Assembly: GCA_963712465.1 (NCBI GenBank)
Contig: CAVQHY010000006.1
Coordinates: 372,001-436,000 of the forward strand
DNA length: 64,000 nt
Source: CAVQHY01 sp963712465
Lineage (GTDB): Bacteria > Actinomycetota > Thermoleophilia > Gaiellales > Gaiellaceae
Direction of reading: 5' to 3'
Shown here in pieces: positions 57,508-64,000 of the stretch. A program made the position numbers and the translations under genes. Below the pieces are notes generated by a model, which was not told where the DNA came from, searched no databases, and saw only the letters and a list, made by a program, of their open reading frames with translations. How positions within the stretch are numbered: position 1 is the first letter of the stretch; each line of letters begins with the position of its first letter.

Positions 57508-58590
57508 ATGGCTGCGTCCTTCGACACGTTCCCCGAGCAGGACGAGGCGAAGCGCCTGCTTCGCTCGGCGCTCGCCGAGGGACCCGCACACGCGTACCTG
57601 TTCCACGGCCCTCGCGGAGTGGCCAAGCGCGCGGCGGCGCTCGCGTTTGCCGGCGAGCTTCTCGGCGACCGGGGGCGGGTACAGCGCCGGACACATCCGG
57701 ACCTGTACGTGCTCGAGCCGCTCGGAGACCAGATCCGCATCGACCCGGTTCGCGAGCTCCGTCGTGACCTGCACATGCGGCCGTTCGAGGCCGACCGGCG
57801 CGTGTACCTCGTCTTCGGCGCGCATCTCCTCAACGAGGATGCGGCCGACGCGCTACTCAAGGATCTCGAGGAGCCGCCCGACTACGCGGTGATCGTCCTC
57901 GTCGCCGATGAGTTGGGACCGCTCCCGCCGACGATCGTGTCGCGTTGCCAGCCGGTGCCTTTCCGCCGACTCTCCCGGCAGGCGATCCGCGACGTGCTCG
58001 CCGCCCGCGGCGTGGCCGGTCCCGAGCTGGACGTACTGGCCCGGGTCGCCGCCGGTAGGCTCGACCGCGCCGAGCGCCTGCTCGACCCAAAGGCGCAGGA
58101 GCGTCGCCTCGCCATGATCGAGGTCGCGCGCTCCGTCTACCTCGAGGAGCCGTTCGAGCCCGGGCGAGCAACCGCCGTGGTGGCGGGGTTCGTGAGCAAG
58201 CGGGGCGCCGAGGCACGATCGGCCGCCGAGGCGCAGGAGCTCGGCGACGAGACCGACCGGCAGGCCGAGCAGAGGGCGGCGCGCGCCCAGGCGGGCGCCG
58301 AGCGGGAGGCGGTGCTCGACGCCCTCGATCTGCTGGCGAGCTGGTATCGCGACATCGTCGTCGTGGCGGCGGGGGCGGACGGAAGCGTCCAGAGCTCCGA
58401 TCGGATCGAGGAGCTTCGCGCCGACGCCACGCCCGAACGGGCTCTCGGTGCCGAGCGGGCGGCCGAGGTGTGCCGTGAGGTCTGGCGCACCTACGAGGAG
58501 CTCAACCTCCAGCAGGGGCTCGCGCTCGAGGCGCTGTTCGTGCGGCTCCGCCGCGAGCTCGCCCCGTCGCTCGTGCTCGCCGCCGGCTGA
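57508..58590 (+). CDS. holB: DNA polymerase III delta' subunit
   Basis: The 360-aa clamp-loader subunit begins DTFPEQDEAKRLLRSALAEG and has HAYLFHGPRGVAKRAAALAF, a degenerate P-loop as expected for the non-ATPase delta' subunit. HPDLYVLEP, IRIDPVRELRRDLHMRPFE, VYLVFGAHLLNEDAADALLKDLEEPP and TIVSRCQPVPFRRL are typical. The zinc Cys cluster of some delta' proteins is missing. It helps load the sliding clamp. The spacing to the preceding stop is 6 nt. Confidence 0.93.
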   Translation: MAASFDTFPEQDEAKRLLRSALAEGPAHAYLFHGPRGVAKRAAALAFAGELLGDRGRVQRRTHPDLYVLEPLGDQIRIDPVRELRRDLHMRPFEADRRVYLVFGAHLLNEDAADALLKDLEEPPDYAVIVLVADELGPLPPTIVSRCQPVPFRRLSRQAIRDVLAARGVAGPELDVLARVAAGRLDRAERLLDPKAQERRLAMIEVARSVYLEEPFEPGRATAVVAGFVSKRGAEARSAAEAQELGDETDRQAEQRAARAQAGAEREAVLDALDLLASWYRDIVVVAAGADGSVQSSDRIEELRADATPERALGAERAAEVCREVWRTYEELNLQQGLALEALFVRLRRELAPSLVLAAG

Positions 58591-58597
58591 TCGGTGG

Positions 58598-59128
58598 TTA
58601 ACCCGAGGTCGCCTGCGCGACGTAGGCGGCCACGTCCTGGATCTGGGCGGCCTGCAGGATCCCCTGGGCTCCGAAGGCCGGCATGACGCCGCGGCCGTTC
58701 GTCACGACGTCGACCACGACGTCGTACGGCGGCTGCGCGTCGTCGAGGTTCGGGCCGACGTTTCCGGTCGAGCCCGCCTCGGCGAGGGTATGGCAGCCGC
58801 CGCAGCCCCCCGCACCGAGGAAGATCTCCTTTCCCTTCGCCGGATCGCCCTCCACCTCTGCGGCGCCGCCCGGGGTGGATTGCGCGGCCGTGGAAGCCGA
58901 CGTGTCGGGCGCGCGGGTGACGGCCGGCTCCGTTGCCGCGGCGGTCTCGCCGTCGTCGCCGACGCCGGCCGCGAGCATGCCGACGACGAGCCCGAAGGAG
59001 ACGAGCGAGATGACGAACACGCTGCGCGGAAAGCCCGGAAACCTCCGCGGCACGACGAGCCCGGCCACGACGGTCGTGACGGCGAGGACGGCGCAGAGGA
59101 CGGTGAGGACGGTCTCGCTGGTGCTCAT
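58598..59128 (-). CDS. Membrane-anchored cytochrome c
   Basis: The 176-aa protein has two N-terminal membrane segments (VLTVLCAVLAVTTVVAGLVV; SVFVISLVSFGLVVGMLAAG), a Thr/Ala linker and a class I c-type domain with GAGGCGGCHTLAEAG and the axial Met in GRGVMPAFGA. It follows the DUF6529 gene on the same strand by 18 nt and likely exchanges electrons with it. Confidence 0.92.
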   Translation of the reverse strand: MSTSETVLTVLCAVLAVTTVVAGLVVPRRFPGFPRSVFVISLVSFGLVVGMLAAGVGDDGETAAATEPAVTRAPDTSASTAAQSTPGGAAEVEGDPAKGKEIFLGAGGCGGCHTLAEAGSTGNVGPNLDDAQPPYDVVVDVVTNGRGVMPAFGAQGILQAAQIQDVAAYVAQATSG

Positions 59129-59146
59129 GCTGCGTGCCTCTCGCCT

Positions 59147-59710
59147 CTAGAACCCCGAGTCGATCGTCCGGAAGAACCAGAGCGAGCTCGTGAGCCAGAG
59201 CGTGACGAGCAGGCTGAAGACGAGACCGCCCATGACCGGGAGCAGCCAGCCCGGGAAGTAGCGCGAGCGCACGACGACGATCTTCGCGCCGAGCGCCCCG
59301 TAGAAGAAGATGCCCGCGAACGAGTGGGCGAGGACGCGCCCGCTCGTGTCCTCGAAGCCGAGCAGGAAGATGCAGTGGTAGGCGACGGGCAGCGAGACCA
59401 CGAACGCGGCCCGCCCCGACCACCGGTGCGAGAAGCCGATCCAGCTCGGCCGCCGCCACGGGATCCTGCCGTAGATCCAGGCGGCGCTCACCACCTGGAA
59501 GAGGGCGAGCACGATCACGACCGACGCCAGCCAGGCCTTGAGGTGGATCGTGTCGCTGAAGAAGAGGTCGAAGTAGGTGGGCTTCGAGCTGTCCTGCTCG
59601 AGCAGGCCTGTCTTGGCGGCCGTTGCGACGGCGAGCGTGATCCAGGCGAAGACGAGCAGCGGGGCGAGGACCCAGACAACGGACCGCTCCGGCGAGCGCG
59701 GTGTCGCCAC
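59147..59710 (-). CDS. Four-helix membrane protein, DUF6529/cytochrome b561-like
   Basis: The 187-aa protein has about five membrane segments and His residues spaced as haem ligands: SDTIHLKAWLAS, GFSHRWSGRAAFVVSL, VAYHCIFLLGF and RVLAHSFAGIFFYGAL. The operon with cytochrome c suggests a small b/c electron-transfer module. GTG 59710 is chosen over the upstream open frame because TATGAT (59717-59722) ends 6 nt before it. Confidence 0.8.
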   Translation of the reverse strand: MATPRSPERSVVWVLAPLLVFAWITLAVATAAKTGLLEQDSSKPTYFDLFFSDTIHLKAWLASVVIVLALFQVVSAAWIYGRIPWRRPSWIGFSHRWSGRAAFVVSLPVAYHCIFLLGFEDTSGRVLAHSFAGIFFYGALGAKIVVVRSRYFPGWLLPVMGGLVFSLLVTLWLTSSLWFFRTIDSGF

Positions 59711-59716
59711 CGCACC

Positions 59717-59722
59717 ATCATA
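59717..59722 (-). promoter_or_regulatory. -10 box of DUF6529/cytochrome operon
   Basis: TATGAT on the minus strand ends 6 nt before GTG 59710. Confidence 0.55.
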
Positions 59723-59741
59723 GGACGCGCCCCGGCACACT

Positions 59742-60578
59742 ATGGCGATGGTCGTAGTCGGCGTCGTGTTCTCCGAGGGCGGGAAGGTCTACTCCTTCGA
59801 TCCCGCCGGGCTCGAGCTCGGCTGGAACGAGCGCGTGATCTGCCAGACGTCGCGCGGTCAGGAGCTCGGCCGGGTCGTTCGCGCCAACCACGAGCTCGAG
59901 GTACGGGGCGGCCCGCCCCTGAAGCGGGTCGTCCGACGGGCGACCGAGCTGGACGAGGAGACCGCCGGCCAGAACCGGGAGGAGGCTCGGCGGGCGATGC
60001 GTGTCCTCCGCACCGTCCTGCGCGAGCAGGACACGTGGGTCAAGCCGATCTCCGCCGAGCTCGTCTTCGACGGCTCACGGCTCGTGTTCACCTATGAGAG
60101 CGACGACAAGCCTGACCTCGCCCGCGTGCGCGACGAGCTCGGGAAGCGCCTCCGCCGCCGGGTCGAGCTTCGCTCGATCGGCCCGCGAGAGGGGGCGCGC
60201 CTCTGCGGGGACGTCGGCCTGTGCGGCACGAAGCTGTGCTGCAAGAGCTTCCAGTCGCACGAGAAGCCGATCACGCTGCGGATGGCGAAGGACCAGGAGC
60301 TGCCGCTCTCGTCGGGGCGCATCACGGGGCTGTGCGGGCGGCTTCGCTGCTGCCTCGCGTTCGAGCACCCCGTCTACCGCAGCTTCCGCGACCGGGCCCC
60401 GCGGGTCGGAGGCCGCGTCGAGACGCCGCGCGGACCCGGCCTCGTGCTCGGCTACGCGGTGCTCGAGGACGCCTGCACGGTGGAGCTCGAAGGGGGCGCG
60501 GGCGAGGTCGAGCTCCGCATCGACGACTGCGTCGAGGTCGCGGGCGAGGCGCGCGAGCCGCGCCGAGACCGTCGATGA
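59742..60578 (+). CDS. ricT: RicT/PSP1 (YaaT) family protein
   Basis: The 278-aa protein has the PSP1 C-terminal domain and a Cys cluster: RLCGDVGLCGTKLCCKSF and ITGLCGRLRCCLAFEHPVY. In Bacillus RicT these residues belong to a [4Fe-4S]-binding complex with RicA and RicF acting with RNase Y on mRNA maturation. The gene is normally beside holB, as here. The C-terminal extension GGRVETPRGPGLVLGYAVLE is a KOW-like strand segment. ATG 59748 is an alternative start. Confidence 0.93.
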   Translation: MAMVVVGVVFSEGGKVYSFDPAGLELGWNERVICQTSRGQELGRVVRANHELEVRGGPPLKRVVRRATELDEETAGQNREEARRAMRVLRTVLREQDTWVKPISAELVFDGSRLVFTYESDDKPDLARVRDELGKRLRRRVELRSIGPREGARLCGDVGLCGTKLCCKSFQSHEKPITLRMAKDQELPLSSGRITGLCGRLRCCLAFEHPVYRSFRDRAPRVGGRVETPRGPGLVLGYAVLEDACTVELEGGAGEVELRIDDCVEVAGEAREPRRDRR

Positions 60579-60750
60579 TCCAGCTCTGCCAGCCGCCCGG
60601 CAGCGGCTCGCCTCCACCGGAAGTGGTGGGACGAGGCCGCCCTGGGAGCCCAAATTACCGCCTGGTCGGCGGCCGCCCCGCCGTGCGCCGAATGCGCGAG
60701 CAGCAGGGCCTCGACTCGTAACCGCCGGCGCTAGACTTCGCCCGCGCGAC

Positions 60751-60823
60751 GCCGACGTAGCTCAGCTGGTAGAGCACATCACTCGTAATGATGGGGTCCG
60801 GGGTTCGAGTCCCCGCGTCGGCT
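60751..60823 (+). tRNA. tRNA-Thr (CGU anticodon)
   Basis: The 73-nt cloverleaf has a 7-bp acceptor stem GCCGACG/CGTCGGC, D-arm GCTCAGCTGGTAGAGC, anticodon stem CATCA/TGATG around loop CTCGTAA (anticodon CGT), and T-arm GGGGTTCGAGTCCCC. CCA is not encoded. Confidence 0.97.
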
Positions 60824-60862
60824 CTCAGGAAAGCGCTGTAAACGGCCATAGGGGGAAGCCCA

Positions 60863-61225
60863 ATGCCAGGAATCGAGATCAAACCTCTCGACAGTCCCGA
60901 CGAGACCCGCCCGTTCGCCGACAAGGGCCGAGCTGAGATCGTGAACATCGGCGGGCAGGCGGTGCTGCACGGGTACTTCGAGCCAGGCTGGCGCTGGAGC
61001 GAGCACATCAAACCGATCGCGGGCACAGACAGCTGCCAGTCGTCTCACTTCCTCTACGTGGTAGGCGGCCGCATGAAGGTCGTGATGGAGGACGGCAGCG
61101 AGGGCGAGTGCGGCCCCGGCGACGTCGTCAAGATCGAGCCTGGCCATGACGCCTGGGTTCTCGGCGACGACACGTGCGAAGTCGTCGACTTCGGCGCGAT
61201 ACCAACATACGCACAGCGGCAATAG
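60863..61225 (+). CDS. Cupin-domain protein
   Basis: The 120-aa single cupin has FEPGWRWSEHIKPIAG, SSHFLYVVGGRMKVVMEDGSEG and GPGDVVKIEPGHDAWVLGD, with His/Glu residues placed for metal binding. AGGGGGAAG lies 5-13 nt before the ATG, one of the clearer ribosome sites in the window. The function is unknown. Confidence 0.85.
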   Translation: MPGIEIKPLDSPDETRPFADKGRAEIVNIGGQAVLHGYFEPGWRWSEHIKPIAGTDSCQSSHFLYVVGGRMKVVMEDGSEGECGPGDVVKIEPGHDAWVLGDDTCEVVDFGAIPTYAQRQ

Positions 61226-61637
61226 GCCCAGCACACGCACTGCAGCTAGTTCGCCGAGACAGGGATCTCAACCTCAACAACGTCGAGTGCCCCAACGTCC
61301 TCCGGCTCGTCCCGATCCCACACCTCGACATCGCCTCCGCGTCCTCGCGACGCAGGAACAGCTCGATCAGTCGCCGACGAGGGACGGTTCCCCGGCGCTC
61401 CGCCCCGATCTCAAGGCCCGAACCTGTTGCGGCCCAGCCCAGGCCTCTGTGGGCATCCCGACCGCGAGCGACGGTGTCCTTCGCCTTGCAAGGGATGCCG
61501 CCGTACCCCTCGCAGTTGGAGCCTCAACGGTCGGGGCCCCTCCGGAGTTGGGAGAAGGGGAGTATCCTCGGCCGACAGGCGTCTTCTGTTATCCGCGTCC
61601 GGTACGCGCGACTTGCATGGGCTCGCTCACCCCAACC
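61226..61637. other. Gap without a recognisable gene
   Basis: The region has no frame with protein-like composition over useful length, no tRNA and no clear promoter. It may be degraded DNA next to the hairpin repeat. Confidence 0.4.
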
Positions 61638-61676
61638 GTGCCGCCCGCTAGAGGCGTTCAAGTAACACGGGCGGCC
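61638..61676. repeat. Hairpin repeat, copy 1
   Basis: GTGCCGCCCGCTAGAGGCGT and the following 19 nt end in ACGGGCGGCC. Inverted arms GCCGCCCG/CGGGCGGC flank a ~20-nt centre. Copy 2 at 62573 differs by only a few bases. Confidence 0.7.
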
Positions 61677-61696
61677 GCACGGAGGCCGGCCCGTCG

Positions 61697-62118
61697 ATGA
61701 TCGTCGTCGTGGCCGCGAAGACCGACCTCGGCTTCGTCCAGGCCGTTGCACTCGGGGCGTTCTGCAACACGCTCGTCTGTCTCGCCGTCCAGCTCACCTA
61801 CAGCGCTCGCACGACCGCCGACAAGATCCTCGCGATCGTGCCCCCGATCGCGGCGTTCGTCGCGGCCGGCTTCGAGCACTCGATCGCGACATGTACTTCA
61901 TCCCGATCGGCCTGCTCGTCAAGCGAGACGACGCCTGGCTGGCCCGAGCCGACGTTCCGAATCTCGACGGCCTCACGTGGTCGTCGTTCCTCGTCGACAA
62001 CCTGATCCCGGTCACGATCGGCAACCTCGTGGGCGGGACGATCATGGTCGGCGCTCTCTACTGGTTCGTCTATCTGCGCCACGAGCGTGCGGTAGCGGGA
62101 GCCGAATGCCCGGCCTAG
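61697..62118 (+). pseudogene. Formate/nitrite transporter, C-terminal remnant with frameshift
   Basis: The first part reads VQAVALGAFCNTLVCLAVQL, ARTTADKILAIVPPIAAFVA and AGFEHSIA. After a 1-nt loss near 61890 it continues MYFIPIGLLVKRDDAWLA and IPVTIGNLVGGTIMVGALYW. These are the last three helices and the conserved FEHSxxNMYFIP region of FNT channels, which pass formate or nitrite. The N-terminal half is missing, replaced by the hairpin repeat just upstream. Confidence 0.85.
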
Positions 62119-62453
62119 GGCCCGTCCTGCGCGTCGCCTGCGTCGTCCCGCGGCGCTCGCCGCTCCCAGGCGTACGCCTGCTCCGCTACACGCGGCTCGT
62201 CGTCGACGAGCTCGCGCCAGCGCTCGAGCGATCGCTGCAACGCCTCGTGGAAGAAGTCGCTCACGAGGTCGTCGAGCCGCCACTCAACCTCCTCGCCTTC
62301 GAAGACGAAGACGACCTCCTTCTCCGAGACGTACACGGCGTGCTGGTCGAACCCCTCCTCACCCAGCTCGAACGGGGGGCCCTGGGCGAGAAGCGCCTTG
62401 GCGACCTCTTGCGCGCCCGGCTTCAGATCGGCGACGATCGCAACTCGCTTCAC
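62115..62453 (-). CDS. Small conserved-looking protein, unknown
   Basis: The 112-aa protein has an alpha/beta start VAIVADLKPGAQEVAKALLA, an acidic strand pair EKEVVFVFEGEEVEWRLDDL and a helical end with many Glu/Arg. It resembles small stress- or ferredoxin-like-fold proteins but I cannot name the family. It converges with the FNT remnant, overlapping 4 nt. TAACGT lies 9 nt before the GTG start. Confidence 0.6.
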   Translation of the reverse strand: MKRVAIVADLKPGAQEVAKALLAQGPPFELGEEGFDQHAVYVSEKEVVFVFEGEEVEWRLDDLVSDFFHEALQRSLERWRELVDDEPRVAEQAYAWERRAPRDDAGDAQDGP

Positions 62454-62757
62454 GGTCGCCTGACGTTAGCGAAGATCCCTCTGCCACGAGCTCGGCGAAC
62501 TTGCCCCGCGCTTCGCCCAGGAGGACGTGCAACCACACCCCCTCGACCTCGGCGGCGTGTTCGAGACGATCGGTGCCGCCCGTTAGAGGCGTTCGGGAAC
62601 ACGGGCGGCCAACTCCGAAGGCTGGGGGTCAACCCCGCGCCAACGGCGTTTGCCGTGTCGCGCCCGTGGGGTGCGCAGACAAACATGACACATGTCGCAC
62701 GACCCGGTCTGCCCGGTTCTGGCGCGACGACTTGAGTGGAAGACGCATCAGCCGTCC
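62454..62757. other. Intergenic region with hairpin repeat copy 2
   Basis: Apart from the repeat at 62573-62610 the 304 bp show no gene. GGGGTCAACCCCG near 62626-62638 is a short inverted repeat. No consensus promoter for the next gene is seen. Confidence 0.4.
62573..62610. repeat. Hairpin repeat, copy 2
   Basis: GTGCCGCCCGTTAGAGGCGT and the following 18 nt end in ACGGGCGGCC, the same element as at 61638 in the same orientation, ~935 bp apart. Together they bracket the FNT remnant and the 62115 gene. Confidence 0.7.
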
Positions 62758-64000
62758 ATGACGCAGCGCGTTGCCTCGCACGCCCTCGACAGGCGGTTCG
62801 AGGCCATCGTATTCGACTGGGACGGCACTGCTGTTCCCGATCGTGCGGCCGAGGCCGGCCGGCTCCGGCACCTCGTCGAGGAGCTCTGCGCCTTGGGATT
62901 GCACCTGGCGATCGTGACGGGCACGCATCTCGGTAACGTCGACAGGCAGCTCCGCGCGCGTCCCAGCGGCCCCGGCAGCCTCCACCTGCTCCTGAACCGG
63001 GGCTCGGAGGTCTTCTCGATCGACAGCGACGGCCCGCGACTTCTCCAGCGGCGGGAAGCGACGCCTGAGGAAGACGCTGCACTCGACGCCGCCGCGGCGG
63101 CGACCGTCGAGGCGCTCGCCTGCGGGGGCCTGCAGGCCGAGATCGTCTCGCAACGGCTCAACCGGCGCAAGGTCGACCTGATTCCCGAGCCGGACTGGGC
63201 TGACCCGCCGAAGGCCCGCATCGCCGAGCTCCTGTCGGCCGTCGAGGGGCGGTTGCAACGAGCCGGCATCGCCGGCCTGCGCGGGGCCGTCGAGCTCGCG
63301 GAGGCGGCGTCGCGTGACGCCGGACTGCTCGATCCACGGGTGACGAGCGACGCGAAGCACGTCGAGATCGGGCTTACGGACAAGTCCGATTCGGCCCGGT
63401 GGATCTTCTCCGAGCTGTGGTTGCGCGGTATCGGCCCCGAGCTCGTGCTGGTCGCAGGCGACGAGTTCGGCCCGCTCGGAGGCCTGCCAGGCAGCGACTC
63501 GCTCCTCCTCACCAGGGATTCCGCGCGTCTGGTCGCGATCTCGGTCGGGGAGGAGCCGACCGGTGCGCCAGCCGACGTGATCGCGCTCGGCGGGGGGCCG
63601 TCACGCTTTCTCGCGGTTCTCGAGGATCAGCTCGAGCGGCGCCGACGCGGCGACGTACCGGATCTGGCGGGCGATCCCTCCTGGACGCTCATGATCGAGG
63701 GGATCCAACCCGAGCTCGAGCGCGTGCACGAGTCGCTGCTGACGCTCGCGGACGGGCGCCTGGGTACCCGTGGCGCACCTCTGTTCGGACATCCCTCCGC
63801 GGTTCCTGGAGTCCTCATGGCTGGCGCGTACCGGGGCGAAGGTCCCGAGGTCGAGCTCGATCCCTGCCCGGACTGGACCCGCCTGCCCGGATCCGTTCCG
63901 CCGGAGCCCGAACTGACCCGGCGTCTCGACCTTCGCACGGGTCTGTTGCGACACGATGGGCCGGTCGTGGCACTCCAGGTCTCCTCGCTCGCCCGGCCTG
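62758..64000 (+). CDS. HAD phosphatase fused to glycoside phosphorylase/hydrolase GH65, 3'-truncated by window
   Basis: The frame is open from ATG 62758 to the window end (414 residues visible). Residues 1-300 are a HAD-superfamily domain: IVFDWDGTAVPDRAAEAG with the nucleophile DxD, LAIVTGTHLGNV (motif II), and VLVAGDEFGPLGG (motif IV-like). Residues ~320 on are the GH65 N-terminal beta-sandwich: IEGIQPELERVHESLLTLAD, GRLGTRGAPLFGHPS, VLMAGAYRG and ELTRRLDLRTGLL. GH65 enzymes phosphorolyse trehalose, maltose or kojibiose; a fused HAD could process the sugar phosphate made. The catalytic barrel lies outside the window. Confidence 0.88.
   Translation, partial: MTQRVASHALDRRFEAIVFDWDGTAVPDRAAEAGRLRHLVEELCALGLHLAIVTGTHLGNVDRQLRARPSGPGSLHLLLNRGSEVFSIDSDGPRLLQRREATPEEDAALDAAAAATVEALACGGLQAEIVSQRLNRRKVDLIPEPDWADPPKARIAELLSAVEGRLQRAGIAGLRGAVELAEAASRDAGLLDPRVTSDAKHVEIGLTDKSDSARWIFSELWLRGIGPELVLVAGDEFGPLGGLPGSDSLLLTRDSARLVAISVGEEPTGAPADVIALGGGPSRFLAVLEDQLERRRRGDVPDLAGDPSWTLMIEGIQPELERVHESLLTLADGRLGTRGAPLFGHPSAVPGVLMAGAYRGEGPEVELDPCPDWTRLPGSVPPEPELTRRLDLRTGLLRHDGPVVALQVSSLARP

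Noticed and set aside
60751..62757. Integrated element using tRNA-Thr as attachment site
   Set aside because: No copy of the tRNA 3' end, no integrase and no phage gene is seen downstream; the degraded DNA is explained by the hairpin repeats.

Overview
The window is about 70% G+C DNA with dense genes, heavy use of GTG starts, short intergenic gaps and many 4-nt start/stop overlaps. This fits a high-GC actinobacterium. The set of secreted glycosidase-like proteins, class II ribonucleotide reductase, RicT, HAD-GH65 fusion and orphan MshEN domain suggests the Thermoleophilia (Gaiellales/Solirubrobacterales type). That placement is inference, not a tree. Several genes are broken only by 1-2 nt indels with their residues intact, which suggests a metagenome-derived or lightly polished assembly.

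Layout. 1-5.5 kb: polysaccharide ABC exporter halves (wzm, wzt) separated by a glycosyltransferase-like remnant, hemE and a SIR2 protein with a trypsin-like tail. 5.5-11.3 kb: histidine biosynthesis. hisA diverges from a TrpR-like regulator, followed by hisG, a hisC-hisB fusion, hisH, hisF and hisIE. A 16-bp palindrome lies between the two divergent starts, and G-rich repeats fill two gene junctions. 11.4-17.7 kb: secreted glycosidase-like and M23 proteins, a MITE-like element and a cysteine hydrolase. 17.7-22.1 kb: methyltransferase, VOC protein, prolyl aminopeptidase, a pseudogene scar, and a VapBC module beside a duplicated cupin tail. 22.1-26 kb: hydantoinase/oxoprolinase-type operon (hyuA, hyuB, Zn-ribbon, cupin) with many frameshifts. 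26-34 kb: secreted glycosidase, aldo/keto reductase, sulfite-oxidase-family protein, cupin, MshEN/PAS/metallo-beta-lactamase group, RTX-repeat protein and a haem-binding protein with a small membrane peptide. 34.6-38.4 kb: AGPS-like flavoprotein, acyl-CoA synthetase and SRPBCC protein. 38.5-46.9 kb: serine hydrolase, UxaA-family dehydratase, DUF4234, YceH-like protein, aldo/keto reductase with HNH nuclease, VOC protein and class III aminotransferase. 47-51 kb: B12-dependent ribonucleotide reductase carrying a 389-aa LAGLIDADG intein. 51-57 kb: cell envelope (O-antigen ligase-like, LytR_C, NAD-epimerase, DacA). 56.3-60.6 kb: tmk, cysteine hydrolase, holB, a cytochrome c pair and ricT. 60.7-64 kb: tRNA-Thr, cupin, a formate/nitrite transporter remnant between two copies of a hairpin repeat, and the start of a HAD-GH65 fusion.

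The strongest window-wide pattern is regulatory. At least fifteen genes have a TANNNT hexamer 6-9 nt before the start codon and no Shine-Dalgarno sequence, the mark of leaderless transcription. In three places a single short region serves two divergent genes. The most interesting single items are the SIR2/pseudo-trypsin protein, the his control region with its repeated G-rich spacers and HisC-HisB fusion, the intein, and the MITE and hairpin repeats.
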